A stretch of DNA of 64,000 bases from Rotaria sp. Silwood1 (Eukaryota > Rotifera > Eurotatoria > Philodinida > Philodinidae), in contig CAJNOP010000026.1 in the NCBI GenBank assembly GCA_905250075.1, positions 1,611,098 through 1,675,097 of the forward strand, read 5' to 3'. A program made the position numbers and the translations under genes. This document shows, one piece after another, positions 10,787 to 29,071 of this stretch. Every line of letters begins with the position of its first letter. Position 1 is the stretch's first letter. The notes beneath the pieces were generated by a model. The model saw only the letters and a program-made list of their open reading frames with translations. It searched no databases and was not told the DNA's origin.

Positions 10787-13636
10787 TTATTCAACAAAAT
10801 ATTTAATGAGACTTGTATAATGTGGATTTCGTCCATATTTTGCATGAATAATAACTTCTTCGGAATCGACAGTTATTTCTCGTTGTAAAATCGGATCTAC
10901 ATAACCTTCAGTTCGAAGTGGTTGAGAACCAATCGTTAATATAACTGATTTTGCACCAGGAATACAACAATGAATAGGTACAAGAGAATCTTTTTTTAAT
11001 ATGCCATTTAATGGTGTATAAATTCGACATTTAGTAGTATGAAATGCTGCATAAGTCATTGGAAATTTCATTGGTTGTTGAAGTTTTGTAACATTCAGTG
11101 AAAACATAACAACTGCAGCAGCTAATTTATCAGTATCATTTATTGGTTTAGCAAAAATAAATAATTGATGTTGACCTGTTTGTTCAGGTGCAAATAAAAG
11201 TTGCCAAAGTTCTCTTTCATAATCATATTGTACTAATGCACCATTTTCTATTTTTCTATTCTGATATTCTATACGACCTGACAATTCAATATTATCCGGT
11301 GCTTGAATAAAAATTTCTGTATAAGATGAATTTTCTAGCCATCTAGCTGTTGAGCGATTTCTGGGTGCTTTAATTTTAAGATTATAATCATGAAATAATT
11401 GCCACGTTTGTGGAAATGTTACAGGTGGTGTAGAAATATGATTCACTTCAATTTCAAATGTAACAACCTGAGAATAATGTGGATCAGAATTAGATTTTTT
11501 CTTTGCCATAATAATAGCATTAAAGAGATCTCTATTATTAGGCGCAAATTTACAATGCCATATATCTTCATGTCGATTGTAATAAACTTGATCTGCATTC
11601 AGAATTACTTCTTTGTTAGAATTTTTTAATCGGCCAATAAGTTCGACGTCATTTGGCGCTTTTAAACATATTTCAACAAATGAAGATTGTTCAGATAAAA
11701 TAATTTTATAACAATCATTTGGAGGTAATATTTCAAGATTAAGATCATGAAAAAGTTGTGTAGTATTTGGTAAAGATTTTTGTTGAAATGAATGCCGCTT
11801 GACGACGATTTGAAATGATACAGCAGAAATAAAACTTTCTGAATCCGATTTTTTTTTAGCAAGTATAAGAGCATCATAAACTCCTTTTTGATTAGGTGTA
11901 AATTTACAGCGCCAATAATTTTTTATATTATCATAATAAATTTGACTTTCACCAGATATTTTTTCTTTTTTATCATTTTGTAATTGACTGACTAAATCAA
12001 CATCCTTTGTAGTTTGTATGCGAATTTCAGCATATGGTGCTTTATTGCTTAATACAATAATACCTTGATCAATTGGAGAAAGTATTTTAAGGCCAAGATC
12101 ATAAAATGTTGACCAAGTAATTGGAAATGTTAATGGTGGTGATGAAATTCGATTTGCATTAATTTTAAATTGAACAGCAGAAGTAAAGCTTTTCGAATCT
12201 GATTTTTTCTTAGCAAGAATAAGAGCATTAAAAGTTCCAGATTTATTTGGAGCAAATCGACATCTCCAACGTATTTTTTCATGATCATAATAAACTTGAT
12301 CGGCATAAACAATTTTTTCTTCATTATGACTCATAAGTTGACCTATTAATTCAATATCAGATGGTGCTTTTATAAGTATTTCTGCGTATTTTTCACTATT
12401 ATTAAGATTAATTAAATGTGTTTTTAATGGAGAAAGTATTTTTAATCCATAATCAAAAAAAATTGACCAAGTTTTTGGATAACTTATTGGACTTTTAGGT
12501 ATTTGTTTTATATCCAATGTTAAATCAAGTACAGATTCAAATGTATCACTATCTGTATTATTACGCTTTGCATAAATCATAATTTTATGATTACCAATAT
12601 TCTGTGGAGCAAAATAACAATAGTAAAGTCTTTTTCTCTTATCAAAAATAACTTGATGACCACCTTCGATTTTTTCATCGTGTAATTTTAAATTAGCTAT
12701 AAGGCATACATTAGCTGGTGCTTTCATAATAACTAAGGCAAATGGTTCACCATGTTCAAGATTAACAAAACATCGATGTCGAGGCTGAATCGTTTCAAGT
12801 TTAAATTCAAAATACTCTGGACGAAGATGGGGCATTTGTAAATATTGTGTCATTTTTATTGGAGTTTGTAATAGTTGCCATTTTTCATTTTCAGGTAAAT
12901 GATGGTAAATCATTTCATTTGGACGAGGAAGAAAATAATACGATGATAATTTACGTTGAAACTCTTTTTTTTCGTCTAAGTGCCCAGCACCCCATGTTGA
13001 TTCCATTAAATACCAATGATGATAAATCTCAACAGCATTCCATGCATGATCAGTTTCAGTGGGTGCATCTTCTCGATCATCAAATCCATAACCTTTTGAA
13101 TAGCCACTGACTTTTTCACATGGCATTTCTAATTGATCACATAGATATTTATACAGATTAGCATAACCAGCACATACACCTTTTCGTGTTCGAAATACTC
13201 CTTCTGCTGTTTGATCTTTATAATCTTTTGCAAAATATGCTACAGTATCATATTCAATATTAAATGTAATCCAATAGAAAATAATCCAATGACGATCAAT
13301 TATTGATTTACCGTTAGATAATTCTTTAATGAAATGAGTGAGTTGTTGAAGGGAATCTGGTTGCCATGATTCAATTGTTGATCGATATGAATTATTCTTT
13401 ATTGCTTGCCGACGTTGTTGAATAAAATGGTCATTAAAAGCTGCCGGATCAGCAACTTCAATATTAATAAAATTATCAGCGAAAGCTGAATTTCGATTTA
13501 ATATATCATTATTTTTTGGATCATCTTTTATAATTTGAGGTGGAGGTTTAGGTGAATCATCATTAGGTGGTGTAATGGTATTAAAACTTTTATCGCCAAC
13601 ATAATCTCTTTGCTGTTTATCGTTTCTACATCCCAT
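10787..13636 (-). CDS. Kyphoscoliosis-peptidase-like (KY/hillarin) transglutaminase-fold protein with six C-terminal repeats, 949 aa
   Basis: A single uninterrupted exon, starting M-G-C-R-N-D. The start is chosen because it is the first ATG, followed by a disordered leader. Residues 86-225 form a transglutaminase-like core: the Cys loop G-V-C-A-G-Y-A-N (C155), D-H-A-W-N (H197) and W-Y-L-M-E-S-T-W-G-A-G-H, where E212 takes the place usually held by the third triad residue Asp. From about residue 267 to the end there are six beta-rich repeats of ~118 aa, starting near 267, 382, 502, 622, 739 and 857. Repeats 2-6 begin with an F/Y-P-x-T-W/Y-like signature, and most contain W-R-C-x-F-A-P-N and A-x-K-K-K-S-D-S. 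KY relatives act in muscle and the cytoskeleton. The Gly2/Cys3 start could be acylated (inference). The exonless structure contrasts with the intron-rich neighbours. A paralogous C-terminus lies at 20167-20286. Confidence 0.85.
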   Translation of the reverse strand: MGCRNDKQQRDYVGDKSFNTITPPNDDSPKPPPQIIKDDPKNNDILNRNSAFADNFINIEVADPAAFNDHFIQQRRQAIKNNSYRSTIESWQPDSLQQLTHFIKELSNGKSIIDRHWIIFYWITFNIEYDTVAYFAKDYKDQTAEGVFRTRKGVCAGYANLYKYLCDQLEMPCEKVSGYSKGYGFDDREDAPTETDHAWNAVEIYHHWYLMESTWGAGHLDEKKEFQRKLSSYYFLPRPNEMIYHHLPENEKWQLLQTPIKMTQYLQMPHLRPEYFEFKLETIQPRHRCFVNLEHGEPFALVIMKAPANVCLIANLKLHDEKIEGGHQVIFDKRKRLYYCYFAPQNIGNHKIMIYAKRNNTDSDTFESVLDLTLDIKQIPKSPISYPKTWSIFFDYGLKILSPLKTHLINLNNSEKYAEILIKAPSDIELIGQLMSHNEEKIVYADQVYYDHEKIRWRCRFAPNKSGTFNALILAKKKSDSKSFTSAVQFKINANRISSPPLTFPITWSTFYDLGLKILSPIDQGIIVLSNKAPYAEIRIQTTKDVDLVSQLQNDKKEKISGESQIYYDNIKNYWRCKFTPNQKGVYDALILAKKKSDSESFISAVSFQIVVKRHSFQQKSLPNTTQLFHDLNLEILPPNDCYKIILSEQSSFVEICLKAPNDVELIGRLKNSNKEVILNADQVYYNRHEDIWHCKFAPNNRDLFNAIIMAKKKSNSDPHYSQVVTFEIEVNHISTPPVTFPQTWQLFHDYNLKIKAPRNRSTARWLENSSYTEIFIQAPDNIELSGRIEYQNRKIENGALVQYDYERELWQLLFAPEQTGQHQLFIFAKPINDTDKLAAAVVMFSLNVTKLQQPMKFPMTYAAFHTTKCRIYTPLNGILKKDSLVPIHCCIPGAKSVILTIGSQPLRTEGYVDPILQREITVDSEEVIIHAKYGRNPHYTSLIKYFVE

Positions 13637-15260
13637 CTTTTTTGTTTATGTGATGTGTCAAACTACTCTTTTTTCTCTCATAACAAAAGAATGAAGTCGA
13701 TGAAAAAAGCGTATGACATCAAATGGACGCAACGTCAAGTTATCGACAATAATAACTCATATCTTGTTTTTATTTACTGATACTAAGACTACTACAAAAC
13801 TAATGATAATGTTGCTAAGCAAGCAGGTAGCTTGCATGTACACATGTAGAAAAAAGAAGAAAATGATACTTCAGACAAAATCATAGTTTGCTGTTTAACT
13901 AATGTAAACCTATATATTCTTTTTATTATAAGTCTATTAAAATAGTTAGTTTTTCATCAAATTTCATATTGATAATATCGATCGAATTGTTTACTTTCAA
14001 ATGCAGATCTAACGGTTCAATGACAAATAATGTATCCTTCATACTGAGATTATTACATTGAATATTGGATGAAATTGGTGTGTCGTCAAGTACTCGAATG
14101 AGAGTTTCAACATAAAAAACTGTTTACTGGCCAAATGATTATATTGAACTATTCCGCGACGCTTTCACTTTCCGATAAAAACTTACGAAATAGTTGCGGC
14201 ATATATGTGTGTAAGATAAAGATGAAGAATAGCTTTGAATTCGTTCGATCTAAAATAATATAGACTCTTGAAAAATGTTTAAACTTAACTCATTAAATTT
14301 CTTCTCTGTTCCGGGATAATTCACAGAATTTGGTGGTATCAATTTTTTAATATAGTATCGAGTGCATTGTCATATAATTTACTGTTGAAATTGTTTTTTT
14401 TACCAAAAATTGAAATTTTATGTTTATCAGTACTTGTTGAAACAAAATAACTGCGGTGGAGTAGGTCTTTTTAACATCAAACATAATAAAAACCAATGCA
14501 CATTATTTATCATAAACGAATGATATATGTGCTTGATGATGTAGATGAATTCATTGAAAACTCAAATTAAAATAAGTTGAATGAGTGTGTAGTATTTAAA
14601 AATATTGCCTACTATATATCGATGTTCATAATAATTGTCATTGATCATCTTTAGGCAAATGAAGACATATCATTTGATAATAGCGAGCAAGAAAATCGAA
14701 ATAATCATAATTTTTTTCGAGCGTTCGCTGTTCATTTAATAGTTATCTATTCCATGTAGCATCCGTTAGACAACAATGTTGCTCAATTTTCATAAAACTT
14801 TTTTTTCAAAGTTTCAATTTCTTTACGATTCTCAAATCAAAAACTTTTTACATATTCATTTATTTCTTTACATTTCATAATTTATTGATCATATAAATAG
14901 TGACATAAACGACTTTCACTATCATATATATGTTATTGTGAAAAATACTAATCATTTTTGAAATAGATTGTTTTAGAATAGTATAAAACCAACAAATATT
15001 TTGCTAATCTATTGCATTATTGACTAAGACATGTCGTGATCGATTTTTTGACTTACCAAGTGTGTCTTTTACAAAAGATCTAAACTTTGCACACACACCC
15101 ACACACGGCCTATTGATTTTATTTTTTATAATTCTTAAATGTATATATGTTTCACTATAATTCGTTACATAATGAATAATGCACGGCAACAAGACACAAA
15201 ACATTGAGTTTTATATCGAAAATATGCTGATATCAATATGCGAACAGCAATGAGCAGTAA
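13637..15260. other. Intergenic, no gene seen
   Basis: AT-rich sequence upstream of the KY-like gene. I find no supported coding frame, RNA gene or clear repeat. A GTTGCTAAGCAA string near 13811 vaguely resembles a partial RFX X-box, but there is no ciliary gene next to it. Confidence 0.4.
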
Positions 15261-15262
15261 TT

Positions 15263-15756
15263 GTATTTTTGATCACCAAAAAAAGATACTTTTGATCACC
15301 AAATTTTATAGAGAGGTGTGATTTTTCATCATCTCTTGTTTGTTCGTCATGCACTTCTATTTCATTAAAGGGCATCCATAAAGTTAGTTGTACCATTACA
15401 ATTATGTAGCTGTCCTGTTGGCATTAAAGAGTATTCATGTAAATATTCTGTTGGTTTAGCAATTATATTTAACATGCATCAAGTCAGCAACAAAACACGT
15501 ATTCAACCATTAGGTAAACGAAAAACAAGAGGACGTCCGAAGAAAGTTAGCACAGCTTTAAATTTGTAAATATATATTAATAAAAATAAGAATATTGTTT
15601 ACTTTGTTATTATTTCAATGAATATTGTTTATTTTGTACATTGTATTTTACTTTGTTGAGAAATAAAAGTATGAGATGCATTCTAAAAAATTTGGTGATC
15701 AAAAGTATCTGTTTTTGGCGATCATTTGTATCTAACGATTTTTGGTGATCAACAAA
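15263..15756. mobile_element. Degenerate transposon with inverted TTTGATCACCAAA-type ends
   Basis: At 15263-15311 two copies of a TTTGATCACCAAA motif flank GATACT. At 15688-15756 the same arrangement occurs in reverse orientation, with a third, degenerate copy (GATCGCCAAA). The shared inverted arm covers roughly 45 bp, with a 27-bp insertion in the right arm. Between the arms lies the C-terminal end of a SWIM-finger transposase-like frame (15369-15569). A non-autonomous or decayed MULE-like element is the simplest reading. Target-site duplications were not established. Confidence 0.55.
15369..15569 (+). pseudogene. C-terminal relic of a SWIM-finger MULE-like transposase
   Basis: A 66-codon open frame without its own start, ending in TAA. 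It contains a SWIM zinc-finger signature: C-S-C-P-V-G-I-K-E-Y-S-C-K-Y, with Cys at codons 13, 15 and 24. The final ligand, normally His (C-K-H), is Tyr. This is followed by S-V-G-L-A-I, and then a basic AT-hook-like tail R-G-R-P-K-K ending A-L-N-L. SWIM fingers followed by G-R-P-x-K-A-L tails are typical of the C-termini of MULE-type transposase proteins. The upstream catalytic region is absent, and an in-frame stop lies directly before 15369. The truncation and the lost zinc ligand indicate a dead copy. It lies inside the inverted-repeat pair described for this locus. Confidence 0.65.
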
Positions 15757-18700
15757 AATGCTACCCGGAATGAAAGCTATGTTGACATTATGAATCAAGT
15801 GAAAAGATACGCCTCTAAACAAAAAATAAGGAGACAAATGAAGGAAAGAAATTAATAAAAGTTTAGGCACTTGCAATGGAAACTATCCAACTAGGAAAGA
15901 AAAAGTTGCTTTCTATTGCTTTTTCTCTGCCTTTATATTACCATTGACCAATATATTCTTATTGTCAAGATGCTTAATCCTACACAGCAATGTTAAGTGC
16001 AGAAACGTGAAGAAAATGGTCAAAAAAAAAGACATAATGCAGAGGAGATCATGGATTCTCATTATAGAGAATTCATGCTTTAAAATTTAGGAATATTTCT
16101 ACAAGTTTTTTCTAAAGTCTTCTACATTTATAGTCCTGAACTCACGATCATACCGATCTCTACTATTTTAACATCTATGATCCATGTTCGATTAAAAATC
16201 TCAACGATAATATAACTGAAAAGCGAAAGCATCAATGTAGAAAGAAGGGCCTATCAATATAAAGAGAGTAGCTAGTTTTGTTTTTCATCGAAAATTATTG
16301 CTTGCAATGTGAAAAATATTTAGCATAAAAACAATATACTTTGAACATGGCTTATACACTGATATTTTAAAACACGTTGAGATGCATCGCACTTATCGAA
16401 ATCATATTCAGGACATGTTTGAAATTGTGAAAGACGTCTGAAAGCAGTGGTAAAAGGTTTTTTCAAAGATAAGTTTAAATTAAATGACACAATATAAGAT
16501 GTTATTAACTAGACATCTTAAAGAACTGAATTATTATTTAAAGAATAAATCCTATTTTCATTAAAAGAAAGCACATGCAACAATGCAATATGGGTATACA
16601 AGTATTTCCATTTGAATCAGTACAGAAGTGAATGCTTCATACATTTTTAACACTGCGATGGGACTCCAGGGCTCTTATATATGAATGGTTTGCAAATATG
16701 TGGTATAATTGGTACAAAAATATGGAAATAGATCTAAACAATCGTCAAGTGTTACATTTTATCATTCTCTATGCCCATGTTAAATAGGAAAAGTTTCAGA
16801 AAGCTCAACTGCATATTAGCCGAAAGCTGGCTTATTCCAGCGATGTTTCACTATCGCGTCTCCCTAACTCTCCTCTCATTTGTTCCCAGGGTGGCCGCAC
16901 CTTAATCATACCAAGTGTTAAACTCAATGGTTAGGAATTTTTAAAAACGAATATATATCAAACGCTGAAAAATTAAGAAAAGGAATTTAACCGTTACCAT
17001 GCTGGTATTTTTTTAAGATACCATTCATTTTATTATTTCATTTGATACTCATTGGTTAAATATATAAATCGCATCGTAATCAATGTTGATTAAAAAACTA
17101 TCCTCATAACAAATCGCTATAACCTTTAAAACGTAGTGAATTTGATGATGACGACCATAATATTTAAATACACCTTAAAATTAAACATGCACCAAGTTAA
17201 CTACAATTTAAGACGGAAATGAGCATCATATAAAGATATATGATGCTTGGTGATATTTTGTTGGATTAATTATTTTTATATGATATCTTCAACTTTATAT
17301 TGTTATTCTTATGTAAGTATTCAGAAATGCAACACTATTGTTAAGAAACGTTGAAGACTGACAAATATAAGAAAAAAGTTTGCAAAAAGCCAAATAATCA
17401 CCTACTCTTATGCGCAATGTGATTGTGCTGCCGATCGAGAAAACTTTAGATGATGTTCGCTACCGTTCTTTGCCTCTTCTCTTTTGAGACACTCTATATA
17501 TATCTCTGTACTTCAGTATAAAATGCATCATAGGTAATGTTATTTAATGAAAAATGTCTTTCTGATTGTCATGACATATTGTATATTTCTCCATAGCAGA
17601 AAGAGATGACAAGTTGAATGCTTCACTAGCTATAGAACTCTGAGAAACATAACTAGATTAATAATGTGAGGGACAAGAAGCAATCTATTCATGAGTTATT
17701 CACGAAGTAATCTTTATAAATATCTGTCTATCAACTGAGTGAGTATCAAATTTTTAAAAGATCATTGTTTTCAAAAAGAACAGGTGTTTAAGGCGAAATG
17801 TATTTTTTATCACTGATTGTCTCATCGAATTCTTTATTTTTTTGAGGACATTTATTTTTCTTCAACTTGGATGTATCGGAAGAAAGTTAAAATATAATGT
17901 CTTTCTACATAAAAATAGCGCAACATCTGCTACAAAGTACTGTGAACGAACAACCACACAAACAAAAAGATATACATGCGAGGAAGTTCACGTTCTAAAA
18001 ATATAGACTATTCCTCATATTGTTTTCTTTTCTTGATGGTTTCAAAAATTTCGTTCTTTTTTGCACGCTTCACTAAAAAATACAATATTTTTACAATGTA
18101 AGGCTACTAACTCAGAGATAATATGAGCTAAAAGGCTAAAATTTGCCTTAATTGGTTATCCAGAGTCAAATTTATTCGTGATATTTAGTCAAAATCTCAA
18201 CCGTACCAAAAATTATCAATTACATTAAGGTTTCACAAGCCTTTTTTGAATTAGAATAGGAATTTATCGGTTGAAAAATTCCAAATTTTTGTATATGATT
18301 TCTTCTAGTTTTGTTTCATACTTCAATCATTATATTCATGTCAATATTTGTTTTGCTTGTCAAAGTAGATATTGACTTACATCGATTTTTTTTCTTTGAC
18401 ATCTCATATATAATTTATGAGTTTGAAATAGTTCGTGTTAGTATTCATCATAAGTCCGTAACCGTCATTGTTCACGATTCCTTAGTCAAATAATTTCATT
18501 CAGTATAGTTTAAAATTATTTTTTTTCCTATTAAACAAATTGAATTTCTCAATTTTATACTATTTTTCAATAATTATCTGAAGCCAATAGTTTTTAATAG
18601 AAATCAACTTCTTATTAAACAACGGAGGTTTATATCTTCCCACGATCTTTTTTTTGCTATCAAGATATCTGATTGATGTCTGTCAATGAATTGATATATA

Positions 18701-18984
18701 GAACAACACAAAGAAAAAAAATGAAGGAAATGACTGTTGACAAAAAGAAACCTAAGGAAATAATTGGCACGTCATACAATAGCTTGTTTTCATGTCGTTC
18801 AAGAGTCAATAGGGAACATATTAGCGATAGAAAGACTCTGATTAAAAAGAATCATATATATATACATTCTGTTTTAAAAAGTGTTTTTTTTTTGTTTATA
18901 TAACCTTGATTTTAGGCTTATTTTAAATACTAATTCTCAAGTTTCGTAACTATTGTATTATTAATAGGAAATTTCTAGATAATA
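15757..18984. other. Intergenic, no gene seen
   Basis: AT-rich, with only short low-complexity frames. An 11-bp perfect inverted repeat with a 4-nt loop lies at 17222-17247 (AGCATCATATA / TATATGATGCT). A 76-codon frame at 18673-18903 is Lys-rich without motifs, and I do not call it a gene. Confidence 0.4.
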
Positions 18985-19911
18985 ATGAATAATATGATTG
19001 ATAAGAATATTAATTTAATGTCGAATAATAAAAACATAACAGTAGAACAAGAAGAACAATGGAATCACAAAAGTTTAGATATATTAAATATGAAAAGGAA
19101 TCTTTTTATTAATATTTGTCAATCATCATCAATATTTTTTATCTTAATTATTATTACAATTATTCCAAGTGAGTTTTATTTATTAAATATTACATGAAAT
19201 AAATATTAACAACAATACGGAACTCTATAGAATAGAACATGTACTTTGTTTCTAAAAAGTCTATCTGATCTATGAAGTCATTGCTATATGAATAATGACA
19301 TATTGTTTTAAACTTTCTCAAATTAACTGTTATTCATTACAGAATATTGTCATTTTTTAGGATACCGACTCGTTTCATGTGCATTGGAAAAGAATTCATT
19401 CTTTTTTCTTGTTGTAGTTTCACAAGTATTTGTCGGTTGGCATTATTCCAATGCATGTCCAATCAATCAATCAATTCCATATTATTTAACTGTAGCAGGG
19501 TTTGTTGGTCTTGTTCTAGTTATTCTAATATTTGTTTCTCAATTAATGGCTCGAACATTTGCAAGAAAAATGTTCGATGATGTTATTGATAGAACAAATC
19601 AAAATCGAACAACAATTCTTTTTGGTTGTGGAGTTTGTAGCATTATGTGTATTAATTTATCGCTTTTTATATTTTTACTTGGTTGGTCTATTATCGGATG
19701 GATATGGGTACTTGGAGTTTGGCACAAAGTGCAATATTATCATGTGACTGACAATGATTATTGTCATCCAATACTTTATAAATTTACTTTTTCGCTTCTT
19801 TTATTAACAATATCTTTTCAAATGATTTTATTTTCTTTCGTTTGTAGAAAAACATGTGTTAGAATAACGAATGTTCGAAGAAAAGACACAATAGCAACAG
19901 ATGAATCTTAA
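18985..19911 (+). CDS. TMEM272-like multi-pass membrane protein, 2 exons, about 244 aa
   Basis: Exon 1 is 18985-19168 and exon 2 is 19361-19911, in phase 1. The N-terminal ~40 residues are polar. Hydrophobic segments follow: one at the end of exon 1 (F-F-I-L-I-I-I-T-I-I-P), one at F-F-F-L-V-V-V-S-Q, one at Y-L-T-V-A-G-F-V-G-L-V-L-V-I-L, a long one ending G-W-I-W-V-L-G-V, and a last one at S-L-L-L-L-T-I-S-F. The motifs Y-S-N-A-C-P before P-Y-Y-L-T-V-A-G and D-Y-C-H-P-I-L-Y before the last helix are those of TMEM272-type proteins, which are expanded in several invertebrates and have no known function. An alternative acceptor 18 nt upstream (exon from 19343) keeps the frame and adds six residues. 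The tail is short and basic. Confidence 0.7.
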
Positions 19912-20166
19912 AAGATTCTTGATTATCTTTAATGGAAAAATTCTTCAGTGATGCGAACAAAAAAAATAAAACAATATTAATAACTTAAATTTCATAAAAA
20001 AGACTCATTTAAATTATGTTTCATTTTATTTCATTAATAAATTTCATCGTTTATCTTTCAGTCGAAAGCTAAAAAAGTATCACAGACGGCCGAAAAAAAA
20101 ACAAAATGGGTATAGTAATTTCCTTTTCTGCTTTCATTCGATATAAAAATAAAACTAAAAATGTAT

Positions 20167-20286
20167 TCATTGAACAGTATATTTTACTAAACCATCGTAA
20201 CTTGATTTCTGTTTGTATTTAGCATATATAAGTACTTCCTTCGAACCAACAGTAATTTCTCTTTGTAAAATTGGATCTCTATAGCC
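20167..20286 (-). CDS. C-terminal 39 codons of a second KY-like gene, cut by an assembly gap
   Basis: The minus strand reads G-Y-R-D-P-I-L-Q-R-E-I-T-V-G-S-K-E-V from the gap edge and ends in TGA. This matches the last residues of the 949-aa KY-like protein (G-Y-V-D-P-I-L-Q-R-E-I-T-V-D-S-E-E-V) at most positions, and both end in a K-Y-x-V tail. The sequence immediately beyond the ten N (20297 onward) does not continue the repeat. The rest is therefore either missing in the gap or this is a truncated pseudogene. The amino-acid-level conservation, with synonymous nucleotide differences, suggests that it was or is under coding selection. Confidence 0.75.
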   Translation of the reverse strand, partial: GYRDPILQREITVGSKEVLIYAKYKQKSSYDGLVKYTVQ

Positions 20287-20296
20287 NNNNNNNNNN
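20287..20296. other. Assembly gap (10 N)
   Basis: Ten undetermined bases. The real length is unknown. The gap interrupts the second KY-like gene and lies about 280 bp before the first exon called for the kinase gene, so upstream kinase exons could also be missing. Confidence 0.99.
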
Positions 20297-20572
20297 TATC
20301 TATCAAAATATAGTCATTCGTTAGATGTCGCTCATTTGCTAAAGAGATGAGAACCGGATTGTTCACTTTGTTAGACGAATAAATTTGTTGTAAATAATCA
20401 CATAAATTTTTCTTCTTCTTTAAAAGAAGGGTAATAGAAAAGAATAAACTTTTTTTGTTTTTATTTATTTAAAAATGTCATTATTAATATCAACTGAAGT
20501 ATAAAATAAAGATTAGACTTTCATGGAAATGTCTATGATTTTCAAAACTAAATTGATTGATTTTTTTCGCAT

Positions 20573-27677
<7,105 letters not shown>

Positions 27678-29071
27678 GCAATATTGTTTGTTTTTCTTTT
27701 CCCTTTTAGTTTTCTTTTTGTCTGTATTATTGATATATACATATACATATATATATATATAATCTTATACATAGCTTGTATTATGATTTGAATGTTCTTT
27801 GACTTTAATGTATTTGTGTATGTGTGCATGTTTACGAAACATTCTCTATTTTGACTAAATTATATATGTTGTTTGTGAAAAAAAAAAACTATTTATGACT
27901 TGCATTTTATTTGTATATAAATAGAACAGAAAGCAATAAAACACAAGAATACATTCGAGAATTTGAATAAATAAATATTTTATGATTAAGTATAATGCGG
28001 AATGTCGAACAAAAATTTGACTTCGATATATGAAGAAATTGAAGAAATGAAAGATTTTTGTTAAATAGTTTTTAACTAAGTTTGAAATGAAGTTTAGAGA
28101 GATATTCACCGTATTTTCGGATTTTAGATAGACCTTTCAGAATTTGTGCATCATACACTATGTGCTTGTACTCCTAAGAGTAGGTGTTCGCCCATCAGAG
28201 TTCTAAATCATCACTTCAGAAGAAAAAACTCGGATGAAATAGTGATATATATTTATGAAACGATGTTTAGGAAGATTTAAATGATGTATGAAATTTTATT
28301 AGAGGAAGAATCAATGATAATCAATTTTTGAAGTAAAGCTAGTATAAATATAATTCATTTTACTAGCCTTTGCCTTGGGTACTTCTTATGAGATAATCTA
28401 GAAAGATTAATTCAAATGAACTCGGCCAAGTATTCATCATTCATATTTATCGATTAGTGGTTTTTTCGTATTGTGTTAATTCTTAGTAGACTTCAATGTT
28501 TTTCAAAATTTTCGTACGGCTATTGGTCTTCATCAAGTGAACCGTCAATTATATTATGATATTCATTTTTAAAATACCCTTATAAACACAAATTAGTCGG
28601 TTAAATATTCAAAGCTTTTTCTAGAATATCTGTAAATTGATTTGACATTTACATGTGTTTCATGCATAAGTTGATGTGCAATTCCTAAACAGATGTATAC
28701 TCCTGTTATTACTTAGGTTAGCATTACATATATTGAAAAATGAGTCATAGTTTTCTGGAAAGTCATGCTAGTGCTTATACATATACATACGTGATACGTA
28801 GATAAAGCGTATTTTCTCTTGTGTATACATATTGACAAGTGTGAGTCAGAGCAGAAAGAAATCAATCTCGCCTCCCCTCCCCCCTCCAGTCCTCTTCTCT
28901 CTCTAGTCTGTTTTGCCTTTTTTGGTTATATCGTGATGCAACAAAAAAAACAACGTCATATGGATGCTCGAACTCTTTAGGTTTTTTTTTTTCTTGTTCT
29001 TTTTCTTTTCTTGTCACAAGACACATTATATATTTACGGCGAAAAACATAAATTACTTTTTGTTTTCTTCA
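27678..29071. other. Intergenic region between kinase and ASB genes
   Basis: AT-rich. It includes a short TA microsatellite near 27735-27760 and a C/T-rich tract near 28870-28910 (CTCCCCTCCCCCCTCC) about 170 bp before the ASB start codon, possibly part of its promoter. No other gene is supported. Confidence 0.4.

Noticed and set aside
18673..18903. Lys-rich 76-codon frame just upstream of the TMEM272-like gene
   Set aside because: Low-complexity composition, a poly-T/TA end and no motif. More likely upstream non-coding sequence.
28964..29071. N-terminal extension of the ASB protein from an upstream in-frame ATG
   Set aside because: It would encode poly-Phe/Leu from a poly-T tract, and the ATG at 29072 gives a normal N-terminus.
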